DNA from: Candidatus Methanocorpusculum equi
GTDB lineage: Archaea; Halobacteriota; Methanomicrobia; Methanomicrobiales; Methanocorpusculaceae
Direction of reading: 5' to 3'
NCBI GenBank assembly: GCA_018065685.1
Contig: JAGHSU010000057.1
Span: 1 to 5,145, forward strand
Length of the DNA stretch: 5,145 bases
The position numbers were made by a program, and so were the translations under genes. Below, one piece after another: positions 1 through 5,145 of the stretch (position 1 is the first letter of the stretch; each line of letters begins with the position of its first letter). The notes under the pieces were generated by a model. The model was given only the letters and a program-made list of their open reading frames with translations, had not been told where the DNA came from and ran no database searches.

Positions 1-80
1 GTGCGGGTTCAGTCTCTCCGGCATCTCCCGGACGAATGGATCCCGAAGATCACGCTCATTACGATATCTGGGAAGAATAA
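1..80 (+). CDS. 3' end of an unidentified plus-strand gene
   Basis: Reading from base 3, 25 codons are open to a TAA at 78-80. The peptide ends in an acidic tail, DPEDHAHYDIWEE. Codons of this frame are rich in G at the first position (GCG, GGT, GTC, GCA, GGA, GAT, GAA), as real coding frames usually are. A T6 run and then a hairpin with T5 follow the stop in the same direction, as expected downstream of a plus-strand gene. The piece is too short to assign a family, and I do not recognise it. The competing reading is a minus-strand ORF from an ATG at 147-145 off the left edge. It has no clear ribosome binding site or promoter, so I rank it lower. Sequence to the left of the window would decide between them. 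Confidence 0.4.
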   Translation, partial: AGSVSPASPGRMDPEDHAHYDIWEE

Positions 81-90
81 ACATCCCTGA

Positions 91-99
91 TTCTTTTTT
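91..99 (+). terminator. Oligo-T run after the left-edge plus-strand gene
   Basis: TTCTTTTTT lies 11 bases after the TAA at 78-80. Archaeal RNA polymerase commonly terminates at U-rich tracts without a hairpin, so this is a plausible primary termination site. It rests on the run alone and on the uncertain gene upstream. Confidence 0.35.
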
Positions 100-151
100 A
101 CCCGGATGACGTTTGGCAGTATCTCTTCCTGCTGTTTTTCGCTGCATTGAA

Positions 152-199
152 TGTGCTGTTCAGAGTGACTGAATCTGCTGTCTGAACAGCGCAGTTTTT
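152..199 (+). terminator. 13-bp hairpin followed by T5
   Basis: The arms TGTGCTGTTCAGA (152-164) and TCTGAACAGCGCA (181-193) pair over 13 positions, 12 Watson-Crick and one G-U. They enclose a 16-base loop. The 3' arm is followed by GTTTTT (194-199), so on the plus strand this has the form of an intrinsic terminator. It sits between the end of the plus-strand ORF at 80 and the tail of the convergent tRNA transcript. A protein-binding palindrome or a processing site is possible, but the T run on one side favours plus-strand termination. Confidence 0.5.
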
Positions 200-221
200 A
201 TGGTGTTGCTCTGAAAAGAAG

Positions 222-246
222 AAATAAAAAAGCACTGAAAAGAAAA
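222..246 (-). terminator. Oligo-T terminator of tRNA-Ala
   Basis: Just after the 3' end of the tRNA, the minus strand reads TTTT (246-243), TTTT (241-238) and then TTTTTT (231-226) within a pyrimidine-rich stretch. There is no stable hairpin in between. Clustered U tracts of this kind are the usual archaeal terminator after stable RNA genes. Confidence 0.55.
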
Positions 247-247
247 G

Positions 248-319
248 TGGACCCGGCGGGATTTGAACCCGCGGCATCTACGTTGCGAACGTAGCTATCT
301 ACCCCTGATATACGAGCCC
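248..319 (-). tRNA. tRNA-Ala, anticodon CGC
   Basis: A complete 72-base cloverleaf can be folded. The acceptor stem pairs GGGCTCG with CGGGTCC and includes the G3-U70 pair that is the alanine identity element. T8 and A9 are present. The D stem is TATC/GATA with a 7-base loop. The anticodon stem CTACG/CGTAG carries the loop TTCGCAA, giving anticodon CGC (complement of 285-287), which reads GCG. The variable loop is ATGCC, the T stem is GCGGG/CCCGC with loop TTCAAAT, and the discriminator is A. CCA is not encoded, because the discriminator is followed by CTT, and no intron is present. The gene lies 31 bases after the nusA stop on the same strand, so it may be both read through from proS-nusA and transcribed from its own promoter. 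Confidence 0.97.
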
Positions 320-345
320 TCAGTTGCGTTACAATATTCCCTCTC

Positions 346-364
346 TATTATTAATAATCCTTCG
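346..364 (-). promoter_or_regulatory. Probable BRE/TATA promoter of tRNA-Ala
   Basis: The minus strand reads CGAAGG (364-359) followed directly by the AT-only stretch ATTATTAATAATA (358-346). This resembles an archaeal TFB recognition element and TATA box. The centre of the AT stretch is about 33 bases upstream of the tRNA 5' end, which fits a start site a few bases before the mature tRNA. The element overlaps the last codons and stop of nusA (TAA at 353-351). This is inference from sequence and spacing only. Confidence 0.42.
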
Positions 365-890
365 ATACAGCAACAGATGCGGAAACTGTACTCTCCCCTG
401 TATTGTCTGCAGCCGTTACTTCTTCAATTTCACAGCCGAAAAAGCGCATAACAAGGAGTTTTGCCTTTTCCACGGTTGTCCCGTTCCGTCCTATGGCAAG
501 CCCGAGGTGCTCTTTTTCCCGTACAACAATCCTGACAGTACCTTCGGAAAAAGAGACCTTAACCACATCTGCAGGCTTAAACATGTTTTCAACAAAGATC
601 TCCCTGTTTTCATCATACTCAACCATCTCCACCCGTTTGCCGAAAATGTTCGAAAGCCTTCGGATATTCTCACCGTTCTTTCCGATGGCAAGTCCCATGC
701 AGCCTTTTTTGATGATGTAGATAATCCGGTCGTACCGGTCGTCAATAATGCAGTCGAGTGCAGTGGAACGGGTTAATATCCGGAGCTCCTCAATGTATCT
801 CCGCTCCTTAAACCCGAGACTGCGCTCAAGAACATCCCAGTCCGGAAGCATTCCGTGGTCTGATGAGAGTTCTTCTCTATTCTCCTGCAT
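351..890 (-). CDS. nusA: Archaeal NusA-type transcription factor (two KH domains)
   Basis: A 179-residue protein of the archaeal NusA family, which keeps only the RNA-binding KH part of bacterial NusA and is linked to transcription elongation and termination. KH1 spans about residues 43-104, with the GxxG loop GKNG at 70-73. KH2 spans about 108-158, with GRNG at 134-137. The family core begins near residue 27 (FKERRYIEEL). The 26 residues before it (acidic, with a PDW motif) and the Ser/Thr-rich last 20 residues look non-conserved. The family is usually about 140-150 residues, so both ends are extended. Met14 is an alternative start, but no in-frame ATG, GTG or TTG lies nearer the core, so some extension is certain. 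The ribosome binding site is weak: GGAAAGGAAAAG lies farther upstream than usual. The gene follows proS by 30 bases with no visible promoter, suggesting co-transcription. The archaeal gene is more often found with RNA polymerase and ribosomal protein genes. Confidence 0.93.
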   Translation of the reverse strand: MQENREELSSDHGMLPDWDVLERSLGFKERRYIEELRILTRSTALDCIIDDRYDRIIYIIKKGCMGLAIGKNGENIRRLSNIFGKRVEMVEYDENREIFVENMFKPADVVKVSFSEGTVRIVVREKEHLGLAIGRNGTTVEKAKLLVMRFFGCEIEEVTAADNTGESTVSASVAVSKDY

Positions 891-920
891 TGTTTAACTT
901 TTCCTTTCCGTTCGGATGTC

Positions 921-2354
921 TTAGTATGATCTGCCGATGATTGCTTTTCTGCCCGGTTTTCCGCAGATGACACAGCATCCTTCGTCATCAGTGATATACT
1001 GACTTCTGACCTCGGTTCCGAGAAGTGCTGAATTGGTCAGTTCTTCCAGCTTGTCCGCGCACGCTTTGTCTCCGCACCAGTGGACAGCAACTACGTTTCC
1101 TTCAAGCATTGCATTCGCTTCTTCAACAGATGCCGCGTTTTTAATATGGGCTTCGAGGTTGTTTTCAGCCTTTTCTAAAATCTTGTCATGTGCTTCCTGT
1201 AAAAGACGCGCCACAGACTCTGCTGCATTTTCCCGCGGAATGGTCGTTTTAACCCCGAGGCGGTTTACGCAGACAAGCTGGCCTGCATCAAGGTCGCGGG
1301 GGCCCAGTTCAACTCTGAGCGGCACTCCGTGAAGTTCCCAGTGATAGTATTTTGCCCCGGGACGCATGTCGCGCGTATCGGTTTTCACTCTGAGACCTGC
1401 ACCTTTCAGTTCCTCTTCGAGAACCTTTACTGCAGATAAAATTTCTTCTCCGCGTTTTCCGACAATAATCGGGATGATGACAACCTGTGTCGGGGCAACT
1501 GTTGCCGGAAGCACCAGCCCTTTGTCATCGCCGTGGACCCCGATGACTGCTGCGATGCAGCGCTCGGAGATGCCAAAGCAGGTCTGTGAGGCAAACTGCT
1601 GCTCTCCGTTTATGTCTTCATAGGTGATGTTGAATGCTTTGGAGAAGTGGCTTCCAAGGTGGTGAACCGTTCCAATCTGCAGGGTCCTTCCGTCAGGCAT
1701 TACTGCATCAATTGCCATGGTAAAGTCCGCTCCCGGGAATTTATCCCAGTCTGGGCGCTTGGAGATGATAACCGGCACTCCTAATGTTTTGTAGAACTCG
1801 AGGGAAAGTCCCAGTTCATACTCGACCTGTTTGTTTGCATCATCCCAGTCGGTGTGGACGGTGTGTGACTCCATAAAGGAGGTAATCTCCCGCAGACGGA
1901 TAAGAGGACGCGTGTGTTTTGTCTCATATCTGAAGGTATTGACCACCTGATAGAGTTTTAACGGGAGGTCTGCGTGTGATCTGACCCAGAGTGAGTACAT
2001 CGGGTATATTGCGGTTTCACTTGTCGGACGCAGGGCAAGTTTTACATCTAAGGGAGAGAGTCCCCCGTGTGTTACCCAGTACACTTCGTCTTCAAATCCC
2101 TTAACGTGTTCTCCCTCGGTTGCGAGTGAGGTTTCCGGGATGAGAAGCGGAAAGAGACATTCCTCATGGTCGCGGTTTAAGAGCGAACGGAGGTAGGTAT
2201 AGGTGTGCTGACGCAGGGCAAATCCGAACGGATACCAGACATAGAGTCCTTTTACGGGGTATCTGACATCCATAATCTCCGCACTGCGGATTACTTCATT
2301 GTACCATGCACTAAAGTCTGATTTTGGGGGAAGTCCCTCGGTTTCTTCTGCCAT
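921..2354 (-). CDS. proS: Prolyl-tRNA synthetase, archaeal/eukaryotic type
   Basis: A 477-residue cytoplasmic class II synthetase that activates proline with ATP and transfers it to tRNA-Pro. The proline-binding loop RPTSE is at 109-113. Motif 2 starts at FRYE (141-144) and is followed by [13 protein letters not shown]. The family signature GTVHHLG lies near 228-234. Motif 3 includes [10 protein letters not shown] (261-270). The anticodon-binding domain runs from about 288 to 385 (VVIIPI, then [20 protein letters not shown]). The C-terminal zinc-binding domain of this type has C427, C432, C461 (or C460) and C464 as likely ligands, and the protein ends in the conserved terminal Tyr. The length is normal and there is no bacterial-type editing insertion. 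The start MAEETEG is the only sensible Met. No Shine-Dalgarno is visible before it (AGAAAATACT), suggesting a leaderless or short-leader mRNA. It is followed by nusA on the same strand. Confidence 0.98.
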   Translation of the reverse strand: MAEETEGLPPKSDFSAWYNEVIRSAEIMDVRYPVKGLYVWYPFGFALRQHTYTYLRSLLNRDHEECLFPLLIPETSLATEGEHVKGFEDEVYWVTHGGLSPLDVKLALRPTSETAIYPMYSLWVRSHADLPLKLYQVVNTFRYETKHTRPLIRLREITSFMESHTVHTDWDDANKQVEYELGLSLEFYKTLGVPVIISKRPDWDKFPGADFTMAIDAVMPDGRTLQIGTVHHLGSHFSKAFNITYEDINGEQQFASQTCFGISERCIAAVIGVHGDDKGLVLPATVAPTQVVIIPIIVGKRGEEILSAVKVLEEELKGAGLRVKTDTRDMRPGAKYYHWELHGVPLRVELGPRDLDAGQLVCVNRLGVKTTIPRENAAESVARLLQEAHDKILEKAENNLEAHIKNAASVEEANAMLEGNVVAVHWCGDKACADKLEELTNSALLGTEVRSQYITDDEGCCVICGKPGRKAIIGRSY

Positions 2355-2387
2355 AGTATTTTCTGCATATATGTTTGTACTAAAACC

Positions 2388-2403
2388 GTATTAAGATAAG
2401 TAT
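2388..2403 (-). promoter_or_regulatory. Possible TATA-box promoter of proS-nusA
   Basis: The minus strand reads ATACTTATCTTAATAC, with TTAATA centred about 38 bases before the proS ATG. This would place the start of transcription roughly 10 bases before the ATG, in keeping with the missing Shine-Dalgarno. A second AT-rich string, CATATATG, lies too close to the ATG to serve as the TATA box. The match is modest. Confidence 0.32.
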
Positions 2404-2407
2404 TCTC

Positions 2408-2430
2408 TTCCGAAGCCCCCTATGTCGGAA
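2408..2430. other. Small inverted repeat in the gap before proS
   Basis: TTCCGA (2408-2413) and TCGGAA (2425-2430) form a perfect 6-bp inverted repeat with an 11-base GC-rich spacer. It lies 15 bases after the stop of the TadC-like gene and just upstream of the possible proS promoter. It could help end the upstream transcript or be an operator. No T run follows on the minus strand, so it is not a convincing terminator. It could also be chance. Confidence 0.25.
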
Positions 2431-3068
2431 TTCTGCTGCTGTATGTTACAAAATCCATACCGCGATTGATGCCGCAAGCCCTGCTGCGAGCAGAACGCAG
2501 GCATGAAGTATTCCTGAGGAAATACCTCCCCCTGACATTTTTCCTGCGGCAAGTCCGCAGCAGATTCCATGAATCAGTACAGCATCTGTTAATATTCCAA
2601 GATACATGCCGGTGTCTGCTGCTGCGTTTGCAGCAGATACTGCATCAATAAACACCCCGGATAAAATGAACTGCACAAAGATGAAGACGAAGTATGAGAT
2701 GTACATGATAAGTACATAAAGCTGCATTCCGCTTTTCTGTCCGGTCCGAAGAGAGAGGGAATGCGCCGCATCATCTGCTCCTGTCTGAAATGGTAGTGAT
2801 ATATCTCCGGAATAATGGCCGGTTTCTGCTGCAAACAGTACTGTTCGTTTTACGGATGGAAATGAGAGCCTGTCTGCAAACCGGAAAAGACTCTGATATA
2901 CCCCTCCTCCGAATGAGATATCGCGGACGGTTGCGGTAAGTTCTTTTTTCAGAACGCCGCTGTTTTCCTTTGCTGCTGCGGCAAGGCATTTTGACAGTGG
3001 AAGTCCGCGGTCTGCGGCAGATGAGATGATACGGCAAACCGATGGAAACTCCGCTTCCGCCTCCGAGC

Positions 3069-3081
3069 GTTTTTCCTTTGG
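3069..3081 (-). other. Second frameshift junction (A5 run)
   Basis: On the coding strand the sequence is CCAAAGGAAAAACGC. Upstream the frame reads CTC ATC CAA AGG AAA (LIQRK, end of a membrane segment). Downstream the frame with protein sense is AAA CGC TCG GAG GCG GAA (KRSEAE), leading into the second T2SSF domain. One more A, in the A5 run (3074-3070) or in the AAA run (3079-3077), would join them. Unshifted translation continues about 40 codons of implausible Arg/Ser/Gln-rich sequence to a stop at 2949. Confidence 0.75.
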
Positions 3082-3654
3082 ATGAGGGATAAAACCGCAT
3101 ACGGGGCAAAACAGACAAGAAATACAGACGGGAGGACGAACCGTAACGGGATGTGTGCGGAAAAGAAAAGAAGAATGCCTGCAAATACTGCCGCCGGTGC
3201 GCTGAACACAAAGATGAGATGCGGCTTTTTGAGCAGTTCTGCTGCCAGACTTTGCAGAAACTGCCGTCCATGAAGGTGTTTGTCGTACCTCATGAGTTTT
3301 TTCCGGATGGTTTGTTCTTCGGAAGACAATTCTTCGGAAGTTTTCTCCGGGTATTGATGTGATTTTTGTGCTGCTTTTCCCTCCGTCATTTTGTCAGCTG
3401 TCTGTACTGTTTTTCGTCCCAGCCGTTTATCCTGCTGTTCCGGAGACGGGCAGAGTATGTCAAGGGCCAGCAGAAATCCGGCTGTTCCCAGGGGGAGAAT
3501 TCCGTATACCACAGCACCAAGCGGCAGCGGAGACCCTCCGGATATAATCCCCAGAATCAGGAATACAATTACGGCAAATAAAATCCCCGCCACAAATACC
3601 GAGACGAAGATTTCTGCGAACACAGATAATGAGGATGCACGTTTCTCCTCGGCA

Positions 3655-3662
3655 GTTTTTCC
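3655..3662 (-). other. First frameshift junction (A5 run)
   Basis: On the coding strand the sequence is GTGGAGGAAAAACTGCC. The upstream frame reads GTG GAG GAA AAA (VEEK). The downstream frame with protein sense reads ACT GCC GAG GAG AAA CGT (TAEEKR), leading into the first membrane segment (VFAEIFVSVF). One extra A in the run at 3660-3656 would join them. Unshifted translation gives about 28 unrelated residues and a stop at 3569. Confidence 0.78.
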
Positions 3663-3968
3663 TCCACGCGCTGTTCCTCCAGTTTCTTTTTGAGATACCA
3701 TTCCGGATTCCAGGAGGTTTTGACAGTTGTCAGATATTCTGATAGAAACTTCTGGAATGGGGGATTTTTTGTGCTTCCTGCGATATCGGATATTGCCGTG
3801 TAGATGTCAGCTCCCGAGCGTTCTGTTGCGTAAACCGCTTTATTCAGTTCATCTGCATAGAATCCTTCGGCATTTTCCGCATACGACCTGACTGCATCAT
3901 ACATTGAGGCAGATGCCTTGTGCATCCCGTACAGCCAGGAGACCAGTTCGGAAAGAGGAGGGGTGGTA

Positions 3969-5145
3969 TCAGCCATAAAACTCCTTTAATGCAGCGGAAA
4001 ATGATGCATAGTCAGGACAGTCAAGCATCTTTTCAAGGGCTTTTCTGCGGCGTGAAATCTCAGCATTCCAGTCCCCGGTATCGCGTGAAAAAACCGCCGG
4101 GGGATTTCGCAGAACCCCGCCGGAAAAGACCTGGTTGCTGTGCGGAGCACCCATGTCGCTCATTCCGACAATCTCTGTAATCTCACTGCAGCGTCTTTCA
4201 GGGTATCCGAAGCTGTTGGTGATGGTTTTTTGCGCAATCACAATATCCAGTGATTCCAGAAGGGTGAGCGGAACATTCAGCGGTTCATTTAAAAGCCGGT
4301 GAACCGCAGAATCAATATCTCCCGCATGGAAGGTGGAGAATGTGACATGTCCTGTGTTCATCGCCTGAAACATGATGAGGGTTTCAGTTCCGCGTACCTC
4401 TCCTACCAGAAGATATTCCGGTCTTTGCCGCATCGCAGCCCGCAGCAGGTCGAACATGGAAACCTCCTCTCCTTCGGATGCCGGAATCTGGTTTGGAATC
4501 CCGTTTTCATGGTAAAGCATTATCTCACGGGTATCTTCAATGGACACGATTTTTGCGGCGGGCGGGATAAATTGTGCCAAAGCGTTTAATGTAGTGGTTT
4601 TTCCGCTTGCAGTTTCACCAATAATTAATACAGAGTGCCCTGTCTCTACCGCATACCAGAGGTATGCCATCTCATCTATGGAAAATGTGTTGAAGTTTAT
4701 CAGCTGAACCGGGGTTAAGGGATACTTTTTAAATCTCCTGAGGGAAAAGGTCGAACCGTTGGCAGAAACCGCATCTCCGTAGGTCAGCTGAAGACGCGAC
4801 CCGTCAGGAAGAGCTGCATCTGCCATACAGTGCCCGAGAGAAATCTGCACACCCCCGCGCTCGGCATAGAGGACAACTGCTGAGTCCAGTTCTTCGCGTG
4901 AATAAGTGATATTTGTCCGCATGCTCTTAAACCGCCGGTGATAGATGAAAACAGGATGCCCGTATCCGCCGCAGGATATATCCTCGATTTCCGAATCCAT
5001 ACACAGCGCATTGATTTTACCAAGACGTAAAAAATCGCGTTTCAGATAATAGCGGTAAGCATGGATTATGCGCGGAGGAAGCGTATGTTTTGCCTCTGAA
5101 AGGAACAGGGCAAGTGCCTCATCTATAGTCTCTGCCCTGTCGTCT
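3969..5145 (-). CDS. Type II/IV secretion ATPase, TadA/GspE-like (5' end missing)
   Basis: A hexameric cytoplasmic ATPase of the archaeal TadA/FlaI/GspE superfamily, which powers pilus assembly or secretion through a TadC/FlaJ-type membrane partner. The frame is open to the right edge, giving 391 visible codons. The Met at 5000-4998 is internal: the codons before it encode typical family sequence (YRYYLKRDFLRLGKINALC, leading into MDSEIEDISCGG). Counting from that Met, Walker A is GETASGKT at 128-135, the Asp box IVSIEDTREI is at 151-160, the Walker B region LLVGEVRG is at 197-204 with catalytic Glu201, and the His box HVTFSTFHAGD is at 218-228. All key residues are present, so the motor looks functional. 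The gene overlaps the downstream TadC-like gene by 8 bases. The T2SSF partner has two domains, which points to a pilus-type system rather than the archaellum. The substrate cannot be told from this window. Confidence 0.95.
   Translation of the reverse strand, partial: DDRAETIDEALALFLSEAKHTLPPRIIHAYRYYLKRDFLRLGKINALCMDSEIEDISCGGYGHPVFIYHRRFKSMRTNITYSREELDSAVVLYAERGGVQISLGHCMADAALPDGSRLQLTYGDAVSANGSTFSLRRFKKYPLTPVQLINFNTFSIDEMAYLWYAVETGHSVLIIGETASGKTTTLNALAQFIPPAAKIVSIEDTREIMLYHENGIPNQIPASEGEEVSMFDLLRAAMRQRPEYLLVGEVRGTETLIMFQAMNTGHVTFSTFHAGDIDSAVHRLLNEPLNVPLTLLESLDIVIAQKTITNSFGYPERRCSEITEIVGMSDMGAPHSNQVFSGGVLRNPPAVFSRDTGDWNAEISRRRKALEKMLDCPDYASFSAALKEFYG
3981..3987 (-). promoter_or_regulatory. 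Strong Shine-Dalgarno of the TadC-like gene
   Basis: AAAGGAG lies 4 bases before the ATG at 3976-3974, inside the last codons of the ATPase gene. The start and the upstream stop overlap in ATGGCTGA. This fixes the start of the membrane protein gene and indicates translational coupling to the ATPase. Confidence 0.75.

Larger units (their letters stand above)
2446..3976 (-). pseudogene. TadC-like T2SSF membrane protein, two apparent -1 frameshifts
   Basis: This gene encodes the inner-membrane platform that works with a TadA/GspE-type ATPase in archaeal type IV pilus-like systems. It reads in three frames. Piece 1 (from ATG 3976) is in frame to about 3656, then runs on to a stop at 3569 (135 aa). 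Piece 2 is in frame from about 3656 to 3070 and runs on to 2949. Piece 3 runs from about 3070 to TAA at 2448-2446. One added base at each junction gives exactly 511 codons. The restored protein has a first T2SSF helical domain (about 8-95), membrane segments near 118-142 and 152-175, a charged linker (176-250), segments near 253-273 and 279-299, a second T2SSF domain (about 304-415, with FPSVCRIISSAADRGLPLSK and TGHYSGDI), and three C-terminal segments (about 420-443, 457-478, 488-510). The start overlaps the ATPase stop by 8 bases. The cause may be decay, recoding or sequence error; the family assignment is firm. Confidence 0.85.

Noticed and set aside
1..147. Minus-strand ORF of 49 codons from an ATG at 147-145 off the left edge
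   Set aside because: It is open, but it has no ribosome binding site or promoter-like sequence, and its Arg-rich peptide is not recognisable. The plus-strand reading has better first-base codon bias and is followed by terminator-like signals. It stays an alternative until flanking sequence is seen.
324..776. Plus-strand ORF of 150 codons
   Set aside because: It is the antisense of nusA, whose KH domains are unmistakable. It also runs from near the tRNA, and its Cys/Phe/His-rich product has no family look.
2541..2557. Perfect small palindrome CTGCGG-CAAGT-CCGCAG
   Set aside because: It falls inside coding sequence for the Gly/Ala-rich last membrane segments of the TadC-like protein, where such repeats arise from codon choice. 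No other signal supports a role.
2771..3271. Minus-strand ORF of 166 codons
   Set aside because: It is the third frame of the TadC-like gene. Its product is Arg/Ser-rich with no domain, while the other two frames supply contiguous T2SSF sequence.
3391..3693. Plus-strand ORF of about 100 codons
   Set aside because: It is an antisense shadow of the TadC-like gene. Its Ser/Arg/Pro-rich composition is typical of reverse-frame reading.
4299..4589. Plus-strand ORF of 96 codons
   Set aside because: It is antisense to the conserved Walker and Asp/His box core of the ATPase.
3969..5000. ATPase gene starting at the Met at 5000
   Set aside because: The frame is open upstream to the edge of the window and encodes conserved family sequence there, so the true start is outside the window.

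Overview
The window looks like part of a euryarchaeal genome, most likely a methanogen of the Methanomicrobiales. The prolyl-tRNA synthetase is the archaeal type with a C-terminal zinc-binding domain. The NusA is the short archaeal form made only of two KH domains. The tRNA does not encode its CCA end and is followed by oligo-T rather than a GC-rich hairpin. A secretion ATPase and its membrane partner are of the archaeal TadA/TadC (FlaI/FlaJ-like) kind. The order-level placement is inference from protein resemblance and roughly balanced base composition. Every confidently identified gene is on the minus strand.

Layout, in transcription order from right to left. A type II/IV secretion ATPase enters from the right edge (5' end missing) and ends at 3969. 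It overlaps by 8 bases the start of a gene for a T2SSF-family (TadC-like) polytopic membrane protein, 3976-2446. This second gene is not open in one frame: two apparent -1 frameshifts divide it into three pieces. Both lie at the same octamer, GGAAAAAC on the coding strand. With one base restored at each site, the gene is exactly 511 codons and reads as a coherent T2SSF protein. A 91-base gap with a small hairpin and a possible promoter separates this pair from proS (2354-921). The next gene is nusA (890-351), 30 bases after proS, and then tRNA-Ala(CGC) (319-248). The last is probably also driven by its own promoter, which overlaps the end of nusA.

The left end (1-247) probably carries the last 25 codons of an unidentified plus-strand gene. 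It is followed by a T6 run and then a 13-bp hairpin with T5, and so faces the minus-strand tRNA terminator in a convergent arrangement.

Two functional units can be inferred. One is a pilus or secretion assembly motor, an ATPase plus its membrane platform, whose platform gene is either broken, mis-sequenced or recoded. The other is an information-processing cluster: Pro-tRNA charging, a transcription factor with RNA-binding KH domains, and an alanine tRNA. I saw no mobile element, CRISPR array, rRNA or replication origin.
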